From positions 44,330 through 108,329 of the IMG/VR virus record IMGVR_UViG_3300020186_000001: 64,000 nucleotides of DNA; one strand, given 5' to 3'. Both the position numbers and the translations under genes were made by a program. This DNA is from a virus. Under the pieces are notes generated by a model that saw only the letters and a program-made list of their open reading frames with translations, was not told the origin of the DNA and ran no database searches. This document shows, in pieces, positions 1 to 9,276 of this stretch (within the stretch, counting starts at the first letter, position 1; each line of letters starts with the position of its first letter).

Positions 1-753
1 TCAGATACGGTTCCAGAGAACGCTCGCATCACGATTCGCAATACGCTGAGCTATCTCTATAAAACATACTTTGTGAACTATCTTTCAAACAGTTCAGGTC
101 AAACTCAGTCGGTAGGCCAGACATTTGCTGCTGGGACAGAGCGTCTCGGTGTTTATAGAAACGGCATATACTTGATGAAGACTTTGAGTCTTGGATCTCC
201 TATTGACCGCTTTGTCGAGCAATCAAGTATCGCTGTAGAACTTGGTGTGACGGCTGATGCACTGACAGGTTTCGCGTTCGTCCATCAAGCCAAGGCTCCT
301 GTATTCAAGCAATCTCAAACAGGTGTGACTGGTGCTGTGTTGACGGTCCCATCTCACACGGTCACAAGCGACGCATTAAGAATCTATCGCAATGGTCTTA
401 TGATGAATAAGTCTGGATTTGGTGGCATTTCTGAGCAGTACGCAGACACATCTGCTACGTCAATTACTTTGGTTGATCCAGCAATAATCAGTGATTATTT
501 TATATTTGAATACATGGATGCTGCTCCAACTTGGAGACAAGATATCACCGGAGTTGTTGGTGTCACGGTGACATTTTCTTCCGTGTATGTTCTTGGGAAT
601 AAAAAGTTGCTAGTATGGAGGAACGGAATTCTCCTCTTCAACTCAGCAACTATTGGTTTGCCAGGCGACAGATACCAGGAAGCTACGACTTTGACGATAA
701 CGCTCGGAGTCGCTGCTGCCTCTGGGGATACATTCACAGCGATCTATCAATAG
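1..753 (+). CDS. Tail-fibre-like structural protein, 5' end missing
   Basis: The reading frame is open from the first base, so the true start lies outside the window; a GTG at 73 is internal. The visible part is built from about three degenerate repeats of roughly 70 residues, each with an RNG motif (YRNGIYL, YRNGLMM, WRNGILL) followed by a TITL or SITL strand. The 97-residue protein at 4400 carries a related YVNGVL module. Beta-rich repeats of this kind are typical of phage fibres. The next gene starts 12 bases downstream. A fibre role is inferred from repeats and neighbours; the exact position in the virion is unknown. Confidence 0.7.
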   Translation, partial: SDTVPENARITIRNTLSYLYKTYFVNYLSNSSGQTQSVGQTFAAGTERLGVYRNGIYLMKTLSLGSPIDRFVEQSSIAVELGVTADALTGFAFVHQAKAPVFKQSQTGVTGAVLTVPSHTVTSDALRIYRNGLMMNKSGFGGISEQYADTSATSITLVDPAIISDYFIFEYMDAAPTWRQDITGVVGVTVTFSSVYVLGNKKLLVWRNGILLFNSATIGLPGDRYQEATTLTITLGVAAASGDTFTAIYQ

Positions 754-764
754 GGAGTTTTGGG

Positions 765-1874
765 ATGCCAATTCAATCAAATCAAATTTCAGATAAACCG
801 ATTGTCCAAGGTGCGGTAGCTGTTGCACCAATTACTGGAGCTGGCAAAGGTGCCTTCTACCCAAAAGACATTGGTGCAGGCCAAATCGAAGGCTTCTGGG
901 TCGATGAAGCTGGGATTGAGACTCAAATCACCGAGAACGGCTCAGTCAAGGGTGCTGGAGGCGGAGGAGGCGGATCGGTTAGCGATATTGCTTTCCCTTC
1001 TGGCTGGGATGGAGATGCAACGGGTGCTCCTTCTCGCAACGCAGTCTTTGATAAGATTAGTGCGATGGATACAGCGATCTCTGGCAAACAAGCTACGCTA
1101 TCAATACCAACTCAAGCTGAGGCTGAGGCGGGTGTTGCGACCACTGCAAGAGCTTTCACGGCTCAAAGAGTCGCTCAGGCGATTGCTGCTCTTGCACCTG
1201 GTGGTGGTGGTGGATCAGTTAGTGATGTCCCTTTTGCTGGAAGCTGGGATAGCGTAACAACGATTCCTCCTTCTAAAAATGCTGTTTATGACAAAATCAC
1301 TGCGATGGACGTAGCGATCTCGTCCAACGCCTCGTCTCTCGCTGGGAAACAAGCCGCACTCTCCACTGTGGTGCAAGTCGAGGCTGAAGCCGGAGTCGCC
1401 ACTACTGATAGAATATGGACTGCTCTGAGAGTTAAGCAGGCTATCTTGGCTTTGTCTCCTGGAGGCGGATCAACAGTTGTCCTCCACAGGCGTGTAACTA
1501 CTACGAATGCTAACGATGTTCAGATTATTGCCTACGGTGCTTCTGCCGACATTGCGGCGATCACTGTCGTGAAGAGTTCAAATGGTGTCACACTGTCAAC
1601 CATCCCTGCGGGGGTCCGACTGATCAGTGTTCAATCTTTTTTTAGTGGTGCCGATGTTGGGGCAAACACAAGCGTTTCAATAAGTTATCCCGATCCAAAC
1701 GGAGCAACGACTTTGGCCGAGTCAATTTTGCCAACGATGACCCGATACACCACTGCGTTTAATCCATTTGGGACACAGGCTGGAACTATCGTGAATAACG
1801 CAGGGGTTATCACAGCGACACACTCAGGTGGGGTTGTAGCAAATAACTCTGCGGCATTGAAACTAGTATTCTAA
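765..1874 (+). CDS. Repeat-containing tail fibre/virion protein, 369 aa
   Basis: I chose the ATG at 765 because TAGGGAG lies 8 bases upstream; the frame stays open further upstream only in the overlap with the previous gene. Two tandem modules of about 90 residues follow poly-glycine linkers (GGGGGSVSD), each with a W-D segment, an NAVFDKI or NAVYDKI motif and an AEAGVATT segment. The NAVFD motif recurs in the fibre at 2977. The C-terminal 120 residues are a separate beta-rich domain. Modules separated by glycine linkers suggest a flexible rod with a terminal binding head. Confidence 0.7.
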   Translation: MPIQSNQISDKPIVQGAVAVAPITGAGKGAFYPKDIGAGQIEGFWVDEAGIETQITENGSVKGAGGGGGGSVSDIAFPSGWDGDATGAPSRNAVFDKISAMDTAISGKQATLSIPTQAEAEAGVATTARAFTAQRVAQAIAALAPGGGGGSVSDVPFAGSWDSVTTIPPSKNAVYDKITAMDVAISSNASSLAGKQAALSTVVQVEAEAGVATTDRIWTALRVKQAILALSPGGGSTVVLHRRVTTTNANDVQIIAYGASADIAAITVVKSSNGVTLSTIPAGVRLISVQSFFSGADVGANTSVSISYPDPNGATTLAESILPTMTRYTTAFNPFGTQAGTIVNNAGVITATHSGGVVANNSAALKLVF

Positions 1875-1884
1875 GGATGAACTA

Positions 1885-2733
1885 ATGGCGAATGCAATTT
1901 TTAATGCCAAAATAACTCTAACGAGTTCTTCAGCAACAGTGAATGCTGATGAGTTCAATATCGTCGGAGCTGTCGTTGACAACGAGGGACTCTACAGCGG
2001 CATTGATCCTGTAGTTGGAGACATTCTGATACTAGATACGGCAGGCACTGAGCCTGGGACTGTTTCAAAATACAAAATACTTTCTTTCACATCTCAAACA
2101 TTCGGTGCGATTTCTGCGAAGATTAAATACGATGATATTGGAACTGCCATTGATCCAACCGGAGCGGTCGGCATTGGTGGAATGATCTGTAGTGCATCTG
2201 CGAGTAGCAAGTTTCCTTGGCTTCCAGCGATTGACACACAGGGCTTATCAGTAAAGCTTTTCATATTCGCAAAAAACATCCTTGAAAGACAAAAGATTGA
2301 TGGGAATTTAAGCGGAGGCGGAGGTTCATCTAATCAGAAGATTATGATTGGTGGATCAGCCTTAGCTGCTGGAGTTCCGGTTTCAAAGAATCCAGCAACT
2401 GGCAAAGTCATTCTTGCCGACTCAGACGGAGTTGGCACTCAGCAATTTTACGGCGTCACTATGACAACTTGTGCTGGCGATGGAAGTCCTGTCACAGTCC
2501 AACTTCCTGGTGCAAATTTAGCTGGAGTATTGACTGGTCTAGGATTTGCGGTTGGTGATGAGATATTCATGGGAGAAACTGCTGGCTCGTATGTGAACGG
2601 AGCTGGCGTTGATGCTTTTGTCGGAGCAAACGATTCAATCTTTAAACTGGGGATAGCAGACTGTGCAGCGAGTGCTGCCAGTGCGACTGCTGTTGACTTA
2701 ATACTTCTTCCAGAAGTAGTAGCGAGACCATGA
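1885..2733 (+). CDS. Putative virion decoration or fibre-associated protein, 282 aa
   Basis: The N-terminal half is beta-rich. A glycine linker (SGGGGSS) near residue 145 leads into a C-terminal domain of about 130 residues (IMIGGSALAAGVPV, VGDEIFMGE) that resembles small phage decoration or DUF2190-like folds. The gene sits between two fibre genes and overlaps the next start by 4 bases. The assignment rests on the fold-like pattern and context only. Confidence 0.5.
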   Translation: MANAIFNAKITLTSSSATVNADEFNIVGAVVDNEGLYSGIDPVVGDILILDTAGTEPGTVSKYKILSFTSQTFGAISAKIKYDDIGTAIDPTGAVGIGGMICSASASSKFPWLPAIDTQGLSVKLFIFAKNILERQKIDGNLSGGGGSSNQKIMIGGSALAAGVPVSKNPATGKVILADSDGVGTQQFYGVTMTTCAGDGSPVTVQLPGANLAGVLTGLGFAVGDEIFMGETAGSYVNGAGVDAFVGANDSIFKLGIADCAASAASATAVDLILLPEVVARP

Positions 2734-2960
2734 TGGGCTTTCCAATGAACAACGTCCTAGAGATTCTAAGCCGAGATGAGGACAATATGACTGTCTTGGT
2801 TGAGAACATAAAAGACCCAGAAGTTGCGAGCAAGGTTGAAGCGTTAGTGAATTTGATTCAGGCAAAGCACGAAAGTTTTTCAAAAGAAGTTAGTTTGGCA
2901 GCCGATACGGCTGGTTCGAAAGTCACCGTGAAATCATTCATTGTGATGCAAACAACTTAG
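2730..2960 (+). CDS. Small hypothetical protein in fibre operon, 76 aa
   Basis: The start overlaps the preceding stop (ATGATGG), which suggests translational coupling. The mostly helical, charged protein (LVENIKDPEVASKVEALVNL) has no recognised domain. The position between fibre genes suggests a virion accessory protein or fibre-assembly chaperone; this is inference. Confidence 0.6.
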   Translation: MMGFPMNNVLEILSRDEDNMTVLVENIKDPEVASKVEALVNLIQAKHESFSKEVSLAADTAGSKVTVKSFIVMQTT

Positions 2961-2976
2961 CGAAAGGGAATTAGAC

Positions 2977-4335
2977 ATGGCGAATTTTGACTTATTAGTT
3001 ATTGGCACAGGCGGTAGAAACGAGCGTAAGCCGTCTTCTGCTCAAACAATTGACTTTACAGGGGTGCGAATTGGCGCATCCAATCTAACGATCACAGAAT
3101 CGTCTGGCAAGTTTGACATGGGCGGAATCATCGTTGGCAACATCGCCGACGGTGCGGCTGCTGGTCAAGCACTAAGCTTCAGTCAACGCGGAGCTAACAA
3201 CGGTGTCGCAAGTTTAGATGGTGGCGGTAAAGTTCCAGTATCTCAGCTTCCATCGGCAGTCATGACCTACGAAGGTGTGTGGAATGCTACCACCAACTCT
3301 CCATCTTTGGCTGACGGTGCTGGCGACGCTGGTATGGTCTACCGTGTCGGTACTGCTGGCTCGCAAAACCTTGGTTCTGGATCAATCTCTTTTGATGTTG
3401 GCGACTATGCAATTTATAACGGCACAGTTTGGGAAAAATCTGACACTACTGACGCAGTAGCTTCTGTAAACGGCCAAACAGGTGTCGTTGTTCTAAGCAC
3501 AACTAACATCGCTGAAGGCACAAACCTCTACTTCACAGACGCCAGAGCTAGAACCGCTGTCATCACTCAGGTGATCACCAACGGTGTTGCTGATAGATCT
3601 CCTTCTGAAGACGCAGTGTTTGACGCTCTTGCTCTTAAAGCGGCCAGCGTCCACACTCACGTTGCTGCCGATGTCACTGACTTCACCGCTGCTGCCAAGG
3701 CTGCTACTGTAGCTGACGCGATTGCTGATGGCGTTACCGATGTCGCTCCTTCTCAGAATGCAGTGTTTGATGCACTGGCACTTAAAGCCGCTTCGTCACA
3801 CACACACGTTGCTGCTGATGTTACTGACTTTACTGCCGCTGCTAGAGTGGCTGCTGTAGCTGATGCCATTGTTGATGGCGTTACCAACGTAGCCGCTTCC
3901 CAAAACGCAGTGTTTGATGCACTGGCTCTGAAGGCAGACGCTTCTAGCATCTCAGTTCCAACTCTTTCTAAGACCAATGACAACGGTGGCTCAATCACTG
4001 TTCGCCAAGCTGTCTACGTCAAAGCAAACGGCAATGTTGATCTAGCTCTTGCTGACGGATCTGTCGCACTAGAAGATTTTGCTATCGGTCTAGTGGCTGT
4101 CGCTTCGATTGCTACAACTGCTGCTGGCAACATCTTGTTTGCAAAAGGTGATCTAGTTAGCGGATTCTCTGGTTTGACTCCTGGTAGAAAGTATTATGTT
4201 TCCCGTACTTCTGGTGGAGCGATTGCTCTTTACTCTGCCATTTCTTGGGTTGCTGGCGACAAAGTGCAAATGGTTGGTCGCGCCTTAAGTGCGACCGTTC
4301 TTGAATTTGACCCATCTTTTGAATTCCAATACTAA
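2977..4335 (+). CDS. Tail fibre with tandem NAVFDALALKA repeats, 452 aa
   Basis: A GAAAGGG ribosome site precedes the ATG. Residues 200-330 contain three near-identical modules with an AVFDALALKA motif, two followed by a HTHVAADVTDF segment. The N-terminal part carries an NLYFTDARAR motif common in phage fibres. The C-terminal 130 residues form a non-repetitive domain. The repeat suggests a trimeric fibrous shaft. Its NAVFD core is shared with the 765 gene, pointing to duplication within this cluster. Confidence 0.75.
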   Translation: MANFDLLVIGTGGRNERKPSSAQTIDFTGVRIGASNLTITESSGKFDMGGIIVGNIADGAAAGQALSFSQRGANNGVASLDGGGKVPVSQLPSAVMTYEGVWNATTNSPSLADGAGDAGMVYRVGTAGSQNLGSGSISFDVGDYAIYNGTVWEKSDTTDAVASVNGQTGVVVLSTTNIAEGTNLYFTDARARTAVITQVITNGVADRSPSEDAVFDALALKAASVHTHVAADVTDFTAAAKAATVADAIADGVTDVAPSQNAVFDALALKAASSHTHVAADVTDFTAAARVAAVADAIVDGVTNVAASQNAVFDALALKADASSISVPTLSKTNDNGGSITVRQAVYVKANGNVDLALADGSVALEDFAIGLVAVASIATTAAGNILFAKGDLVSGFSGLTPGRKYYVSRTSGGAIALYSAISWVAGDKVQMVGRALSATVLEFDPSFEFQY

Positions 4336-4354
4336 GTTTGAAGCTTGATCCAAA

Positions 4355-4374
4355 GGGGAGGCATTACGCTCCCC
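4355..4374. other. GC-rich hairpin between fibre genes
   Basis: GGGGAG and CTCCCC flank an 8-base loop (GCATTACG) in the 64-base gap between the 2977 and 4400 genes. There is no T-tract, so it could be an RNA stability element or a weak attenuator rather than a terminator. Confidence 0.4.
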
Positions 4375-4399
4375 CTCCATTGAGTTAAAGGAAAAACCT

Positions 4400-4693
4400 G
4401 TGGCGTTACGATATTTACAAATTGAAGATACTACGGGGAGGGTGCAACGCGGCCCTGCAAGTGTCTCAGCCTCATGGACTGATGAGCAGTTCAGTGTTGG
4501 CGGTGGCGGTGTAGCCACAGTCTCCCTTGCTTCAACTATCACAGGCATCACCAAGATTGACGTGTATGTGAATGGAGTTTTGAGACGCGAGGGTGCCGGA
4601 AATACTTGGGTTAGAAATGTAACCCCTGCTAGAATTGATTTCGCTGAAACTATCCCACAAAACGCATGGATTCTTGTCAGAGTATGGAGTTAA
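4400..4693 (+). CDS. Small beta-rich fibre-associated protein, 97 aa
   Basis: It starts at GTG with AAAGGA seven bases upstream. The C-terminal half (KIDVYVNGVLRREG) repeats the R/V-NG module of the first gene in the window, so it looks like a single-module relative of that fibre. It is followed after 3 bases by the giant LamG fibre, suggesting co-assembly or a connector role. No enzymatic motif is visible. Confidence 0.6.
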   Translation: MALRYLQIEDTTGRVQRGPASVSASWTDEQFSVGGGGVATVSLASTITGITKIDVYVNGVLRREGAGNTWVRNVTPARIDFAETIPQNAWILVRVWS

Positions 4694-4696
4694 TAA

Positions 4697-7600
4697 ATGC
4701 CTATAGATAAACAGCAGTCTACTCAGATGGTGAACGAGGCACAATTGCCCGTTCTTCGCACAACCGCTCGCCAAGAGCTTGCGGCTATCTTCGGCCTTCT
4801 CAACAGCGAGCTACAGTCTCCTTTGAGGTTGTTCGCAAGTGATCCGTCGGACGCACTTCTCAACATTGCGTCTAACGCGGTGATTGGAGCCGACGGAGCT
4901 AGAAAGACGATCCTGAGTGCAGATGATGCGATAGGGCTGTTTGCAGCCACTACGATTAACTTGCAGACTGCTGCAATTGTCGGTGGGACTGTCCAAGTTC
5001 AAGGAGCGGCCTTCGCTCTACCAACGACAACGATAGGTCAATTTAGAAGATTGGCCTTGGTTTACTCAAACTCAACGAACATCGTAAACACGATCTTCTC
5101 TGCTGCGGCTGCATCAGTTGCGGCCTTAAGCGATCCAGTCAACCTGTTCACAGCACTTGACGGAACGCCTATCGGGTACATTGATCTCGAAGCTACTGCT
5201 GCGAACGCTTTTAAAACTGCTGGCTCTGCTACATCTGTTGTAGAGAACTCTGTTGGTGGCACAGCACGCATCGTGAAGCCTGCCGCATCGGGTTCTGGCT
5301 CTGGAGGAGGCGGAGGCACTGATCTCAAGCTACAAGCGATTGCAGCGAACGTGGGGACTCTGAAGAAGGGGTTTCTACGCTATGACTCGACTCTAATCGG
5401 CCTTGAGGCTGATATCTCATTTAACCTTAAAACTGCGGTTAGCAGTCTTGGGGTTGTTGCTCCATCAGCATCGACTTCTTATTACCTGTATCTTGACATG
5501 GGAGCGTTGCCAGTATCCTTGACGACTCACGCGAGTGTTGGTTTTCAATATTACGCAGTCTCTTCTGGAACGACTGGAATGCTTGTGGTCTTAACTGCCG
5601 ACGCTTCGACAGTAGACCTTAGTCGCTACATCCCAATCGCCCTTCTTAGAACAGATGGATCCAGTAACTACGCACTAAAGGCTGATGCAGCAAGAAAGAT
5701 TCACAGCGGCCCAAGCGTCAATGTCTCTCCATTAGTCTACGAGGACTCTGATCACTCTATCGGAACTGTTGGATCTGCTGGTCAACTCGCAACTTATGGT
5801 AGTCTGGCGACAACAGATTTCCCAAACACTACGACACTCCACGTTTATGGTGGGAATGAGGCTTCCGGCACATCTCTGAACGACTCTGCATCCTCCCCTA
5901 TAGCTCTGACTGGGACTGCAACTCCTCTCTTCAACAGAGTTGGGTTCTTTGGAAGAGAGACGATACCTTCTACTCTAAACGGATCATCTCAATTCTGGTC
6001 TTCTACAAACGCTGAGTTCTCTTATGCAACTGCCTCTGGAGCTACAAGCTTTGGGGGATGGTTCTACAAAGAGAATTGGGCTGATGCTACAGCTAGGACG
6101 CTGATGTCCATTGGAACTGCGGCTGCTACCTGTATCCGCTTAAGTCTTACTACTGGCAATACGGTACGAGTAGAGTCATTCGCTACTAGCATCACTCCTT
6201 CTGCTTCGACTTCGGGAATGGTTGGATGGAATCATATTTCAGTGACTCTCAGCACTACGACTGCAAGATTGTACATCAATGGACAGTTGATTGGTTCTGC
6301 TACGATCACAAGTGGGACAACTGGGAATGGACTATTCGTTGGAGCACTTAACGGTGCATCCGAGTTCTCCAATATCTCAATTCAAGATGTCTTCATTCAC
6401 AAGGGTACAGTCTTAACTGATAGCCAAGTGAACGTCATTGCCTCTAAGAGATACAAAGGCAAACAGATTGCAGGCGGTCACGTCTTAGCTACAGATAGCT
6501 TTCCTCTAAACTCTTTAGCGAGCAAAGTTTCATACTGGAACTTAGCTACTTTGAATGACTCATCTGGAAATGGCAAGACTCTTACCAACGTAGGCTCCAC
6601 GCCATTCACTGGACTAGACATCTTCGGAGTGTCGGGTGTCGCGACTCTTGACGGATCATCTCAAAGGTTTACTTCTGCCGACGCACTCTTTAACCCTGGC
6701 AATACTCCATTCTCATACGGAGGATGGTTTAGCACTGACAATTGGGCTAGAAGCATTCAGCAGCTCATGGGAAATAATGGAGCATCTCACACTTGGAGAA
6801 TTCACACTGACACGACTGGAATTGTATTCACTTGTGGGACAAGTGCTCCTACAGTGGTTCCCAGCATTACTCCACAAGCTGGATCTTGGAATCACTTAGC
6901 TTCGGTGTATGATGGCACTGGCGCATGGTATCTCTACGTGAACGGTGTTCAAGTTGGGACATCCTCTAACACCAACACTGCCGCTGCTGGAACCTTTACT
7001 CTTGGAGCCAACACTGCTGGTTCTCAGTCATTCTTTGGCAGAATGCAAGATGTCTTCTTTGCCAGCGTAGCTTTGTCTGGACTAGACATTCTAAAACTTG
7101 CATCAGCTCGCATTGATCTTCCTTCCAATGTTGCGGTCAGACTTCAAGATCAAGACTGGAACGGTAATTTCATCTCTGAAGACGGTCAAACTGTAAACGA
7201 GCTAAGCGATGCGTTCTTAGTTGATAAAGACAACACTAAGATTTGGGCGTACTTCGGTGGAGGCTCTGCATCGAGAGTTAACCTTAGACTCTATGATGGT
7301 GGCCTTGGTGCGACTACGGTTCCAGTTCGTAAGTTTGACCGAAGCTACACTGCGGCACTGCCTACAACCATTGCTCACGGACTTCCATCGCGTCCTACGA
7401 GCATCGAGATTCAGCACAATGAGAATGCTGACGGCAGGTATGTAAACTTAAATGCTGAGACATATCTGAAGTGTGATGACACGAACATCTACACGACAAC
7501 ATCTTCGCTCACGATTGATGCGACAAGAGATGTCAGAATCGTAGCCTCTATCGGTGTACCTGCGATCGGAGCGGGCGGCGGGGCAACGTCTACCGTGGCG

Positions 7601-8293
7601 GGTACAGTCACTAGTTTTTCTCCCATTGTTTTGTCTGCAGTGAATACGGTTTCAGCCGCTGGCTACACAATTTTAACTGCCGATGGATATCAAACGATTG
7701 CCGTTTCCCTGATGTCAGGGGCCGACCGGACGATCACACTTCCAGCGACGGCGAGCAACGTGGGCCGAAAAATCAGCGTCGTGAGAACTGCAACCGACGG
7801 AGAGGGTTCGTACAGAGTAATCATTAACGCCGCAGGCGCAGATGTCATTTACGGCGGACACTCCATCACAGCAACCACGTTAAACTTAGATCGAAGATTT
7901 CAATGTACAACGCTAGAGTGCCTTGCGTCAGGCATATGGTCACAAGTGGAAGCGACGGGCACAATCATCTTGGCAGCAAACTTAGATGGTAATTTTACAG
8001 CAGGAGCAATTTACGCCTATCGAATCGGGAACTCGATCACGATACAAATTTCAAGCCCCGCATGGACCGCTGGATCAACCTCGCGGTCGACCTCAGCAAT
8101 CGTTTTACCGGCAGGGTTTCGTCCAGGAGTCAGAACAGTTTTTGCCTGCGCAGCTAGAAACGGATCCCACGGGTATGATGTTACATTTGTCGCTGAGACG
8201 ACGGGGATTATCACAGTTCAGACAAGCGACGGCGCGGCGTCTAGTATGGACGATTACGCGGGCATATCCGGGAGTATTCTAATAAGGTTTTAA
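4697..8293 (+). CDS. Large LamG/concanavalin-like tail fibre or receptor-binding protein, 1198 aa
   Basis: The largest fibre gene. Two copies of a LamG/concanavalin-type jelly-roll module lie at about residues 385-600 and 610-810. Each has a LNGSSQ/LDGSSQ strand, an FGGWF or YGGWF strand, a GWNHISV or SWNHLAS strand, and a YINGQ or YVNGVQ turn. Such domains usually bind carbohydrate or protein receptors. The last 240 residues (from about 7560) form a different beta-rich head with noticeably higher GC and other codon habits than the LamG part. That suggests the receptor-binding tip was exchanged by recombination. It ends with ILIRF and is followed by two broken fibre ends. Confidence 0.75.
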   Translation: MPIDKQQSTQMVNEAQLPVLRTTARQELAAIFGLLNSELQSPLRLFASDPSDALLNIASNAVIGADGARKTILSADDAIGLFAATTINLQTAAIVGGTVQVQGAAFALPTTTIGQFRRLALVYSNSTNIVNTIFSAAAASVAALSDPVNLFTALDGTPIGYIDLEATAANAFKTAGSATSVVENSVGGTARIVKPAASGSGSGGGGGTDLKLQAIAANVGTLKKGFLRYDSTLIGLEADISFNLKTAVSSLGVVAPSASTSYYLYLDMGALPVSLTTHASVGFQYYAVSSGTTGMLVVLTADASTVDLSRYIPIALLRTDGSSNYALKADAARKIHSGPSVNVSPLVYEDSDHSIGTVGSAGQLATYGSLATTDFPNTTTLHVYGGNEASGTSLNDSASSPIALTGTATPLFNRVGFFGRETIPSTLNGSSQFWSSTNAEFSYATASGATSFGGWFYKENWADATARTLMSIGTAAATCIRLSLTTGNTVRVESFATSITPSASTSGMVGWNHISVTLSTTTARLYINGQLIGSATITSGTTGNGLFVGALNGASEFSNISIQDVFIHKGTVLTDSQVNVIASKRYKGKQIAGGHVLATDSFPLNSLASKVSYWNLATLNDSSGNGKTLTNVGSTPFTGLDIFGVSGVATLDGSSQRFTSADALFNPGNTPFSYGGWFSTDNWARSIQQLMGNNGASHTWRIHTDTTGIVFTCGTSAPTVVPSITPQAGSWNHLASVYDGTGAWYLYVNGVQVGTSSNTNTAAAGTFTLGANTAGSQSFFGRMQDVFFASVALSGLDILKLASARIDLPSNVAVRLQDQDWNGNFISEDGQTVNELSDAFLVDKDNTKIWAYFGGGSASRVNLRLYDGGLGATTVPVRKFDRSYTAALPTTIAHGLPSRPTSIEIQHNENADGRYVNLNAETYLKCDDTNIYTTTSSLTIDATRDVRIVASIGVPAIGAGGGATSTVAGTVTSFSPIVLSAVNTVSAAGYTILTADGYQTIAVSLMSGADRTITLPATASNVGRKISVVRTATDGEGSYRVIINAAGADVIYGGHSITATTLNLDRRFQCTTLECLASGIWSQVEATGTIILAANLDGNFTAGAIYAYRIGNSITIQISSPAWTAGSTSRSTSAIVLPAGFRPGVRTVFACAARNGSHGYDVTFVAETTGIITVQTSDGAASSMDDYAGISGSILIRF

Positions 8294-8424
8294 ATTTAGC
8301 GCGGGGTGTTGGTTCTATCGAGTCCCCAGGCACTTGGAATACAGTGCAGCTATTTGGCCACTCAAGCGGCAATACCCTGACGCCAACAGAGCGAACGCTA
8401 ATTATCAGGGATGTGCGAGAATGA
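8294..8424 (+). pseudogene. Orphan fibre C-terminal fragment without a start
   Basis: A frame ending in TGA at 8422-8424 encodes a fibre-tip-like sequence (GTWNTVQLFGHSSGNTLTP, then TLIIRDVRE). It has no start codon or ribosome site and begins in another frame than the preceding fibre stop. The best reading is the remnant of an earlier fibre end displaced by recombination; a -1 or +1 readthrough product of the upstream fibre is less likely. Confidence 0.45.
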
Positions 8425-8457
8425 ATTCAGAATACGTCTCCGAAGGAGGACCAATAA

Positions 8458-8541
8458 ATGAGTAATCACTGGGTAATAAATAGTTCAACAAAGGCAATGA
8501 TTGATCCAGACAACGTAACTTGGACGGAGGTGCCAGCATGA
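8458..8541 (+). CDS. 27-aa leader-like peptide
   Basis: A very strong GAAGGAGGA site lies 6 bases before the ATG. The peptide (MSNHWVINSSTK to WTEVPA) ends in an ATGA overlap with the next gene. It may be a short fibre remnant or a leader that couples translation of the downstream gene. No function is recognised. Confidence 0.45.
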   Translation: MSNHWVINSSTKAMIDPDNVTWTEVPA

Positions 8542-8990
8542 ATCCGATAGATACTAAACTAATAAGTCAGAGTACGGGTATAGTCAAAAGCATCGAATAC
8601 CTGCACAATTTTAACCAAACTGATGGGTCCAATACTACTGACTTTGATTATGGGCCCCAAGGTGCAAAATTTGGCACGATGACTGGCCAACAATTCAAGA
8701 GAATTTCTTGGAGGTTTCCACTTGGACCAGGCGATGTTTTAGAATTTGAACTTTCTGAGAACACCGGACAAAATTGGGCTAAAAATGCCGATTTTAGTAT
8801 GATATGTTCGTGGTCCCTACAAACAACAACTGTTTACGGCTATCAAGTAGCTAACTTTACAGCGACAACTGCTGATGTTTATTTTGGTTTGTATAGGAAC
8901 GTAGCCACCGGAGCCTATGGTGCAGCAGGATATGCGTGGACAGGGCTTAGCAGCCATCGCTGGAGAGTAAAGAAGACCGCTTATTATTGA
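8538..8990 (+). CDS. Hypothetical virion-associated protein, 150 aa
   Basis: The ATG at 8538 is preceded by GGAGG at 8526-8530 and overlaps the stop of the leader peptide. The protein is rich in aromatic residues, glycine and beta-prone segments (SWRFPLGPGDVLEFEL), typical of a fibre head or cap domain. It follows the large fibre and precedes a decayed fibre end, so a host-recognition accessory role is plausible but unproven. Confidence 0.55.
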   Translation: MNPIDTKLISQSTGIVKSIEYLHNFNQTDGSNTTDFDYGPQGAKFGTMTGQQFKRISWRFPLGPGDVLEFELSENTGQNWAKNADFSMICSWSLQTTTVYGYQVANFTATTADVYFGLYRNVATGAYGAAGYAWTGLSSHRWRVKKTAYY

Positions 8991-9038
8991 ATAGTGCCTC
9001 AATGTGACTTTTAGCAAATTATGATAAGGGGTATTAAA

Positions 9039-9274
9039 ATGAACTTAAAACGAAATTCACTAGGGATCTTTTTATCTCCACTGTTGCTTTTGCTGCGCCT
9101 GGGGATCGCTACATTGAGAACCAAACGAGCAACAAAGACATCATCTTTCAGGTCAACAAAGCTGGCGTGAAGACTGAAGTCATGAGAGCGAATGGCACTA
9201 CTGGAGCTGTCTCTTTAAAGGGTGTCGCAAATACAAATAACTACGCAAAATTCTACGCTGTACGAGTGAGATAA
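9039..9274 (+). pseudogene. Frameshifted fibre C-terminal domain
   Basis: An ATG with AAGGGG upstream opens a frame that soon departs from a clear fibre-tip sequence in the neighbouring frame (GDRYIENQTSNKDIIFQV, ending KFYAVRVR and TAA at 9272-9274). The two frames join at an AAAA run near 9048, so a one-base change or a -1 slip there would restore one protein. I read it as a decayed or phase-variable fibre end. Confidence 0.5.
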
Positions 9275-9276
9275 CC

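Noticed and set aside
7945-9274. Diversity-generating retroelement template/variable repeat at the fibre ends
   Set aside because: No reverse transcriptase, no adenine-biased repeat pair and no Avd gene are visible; simple recombination debris explains the fragments.
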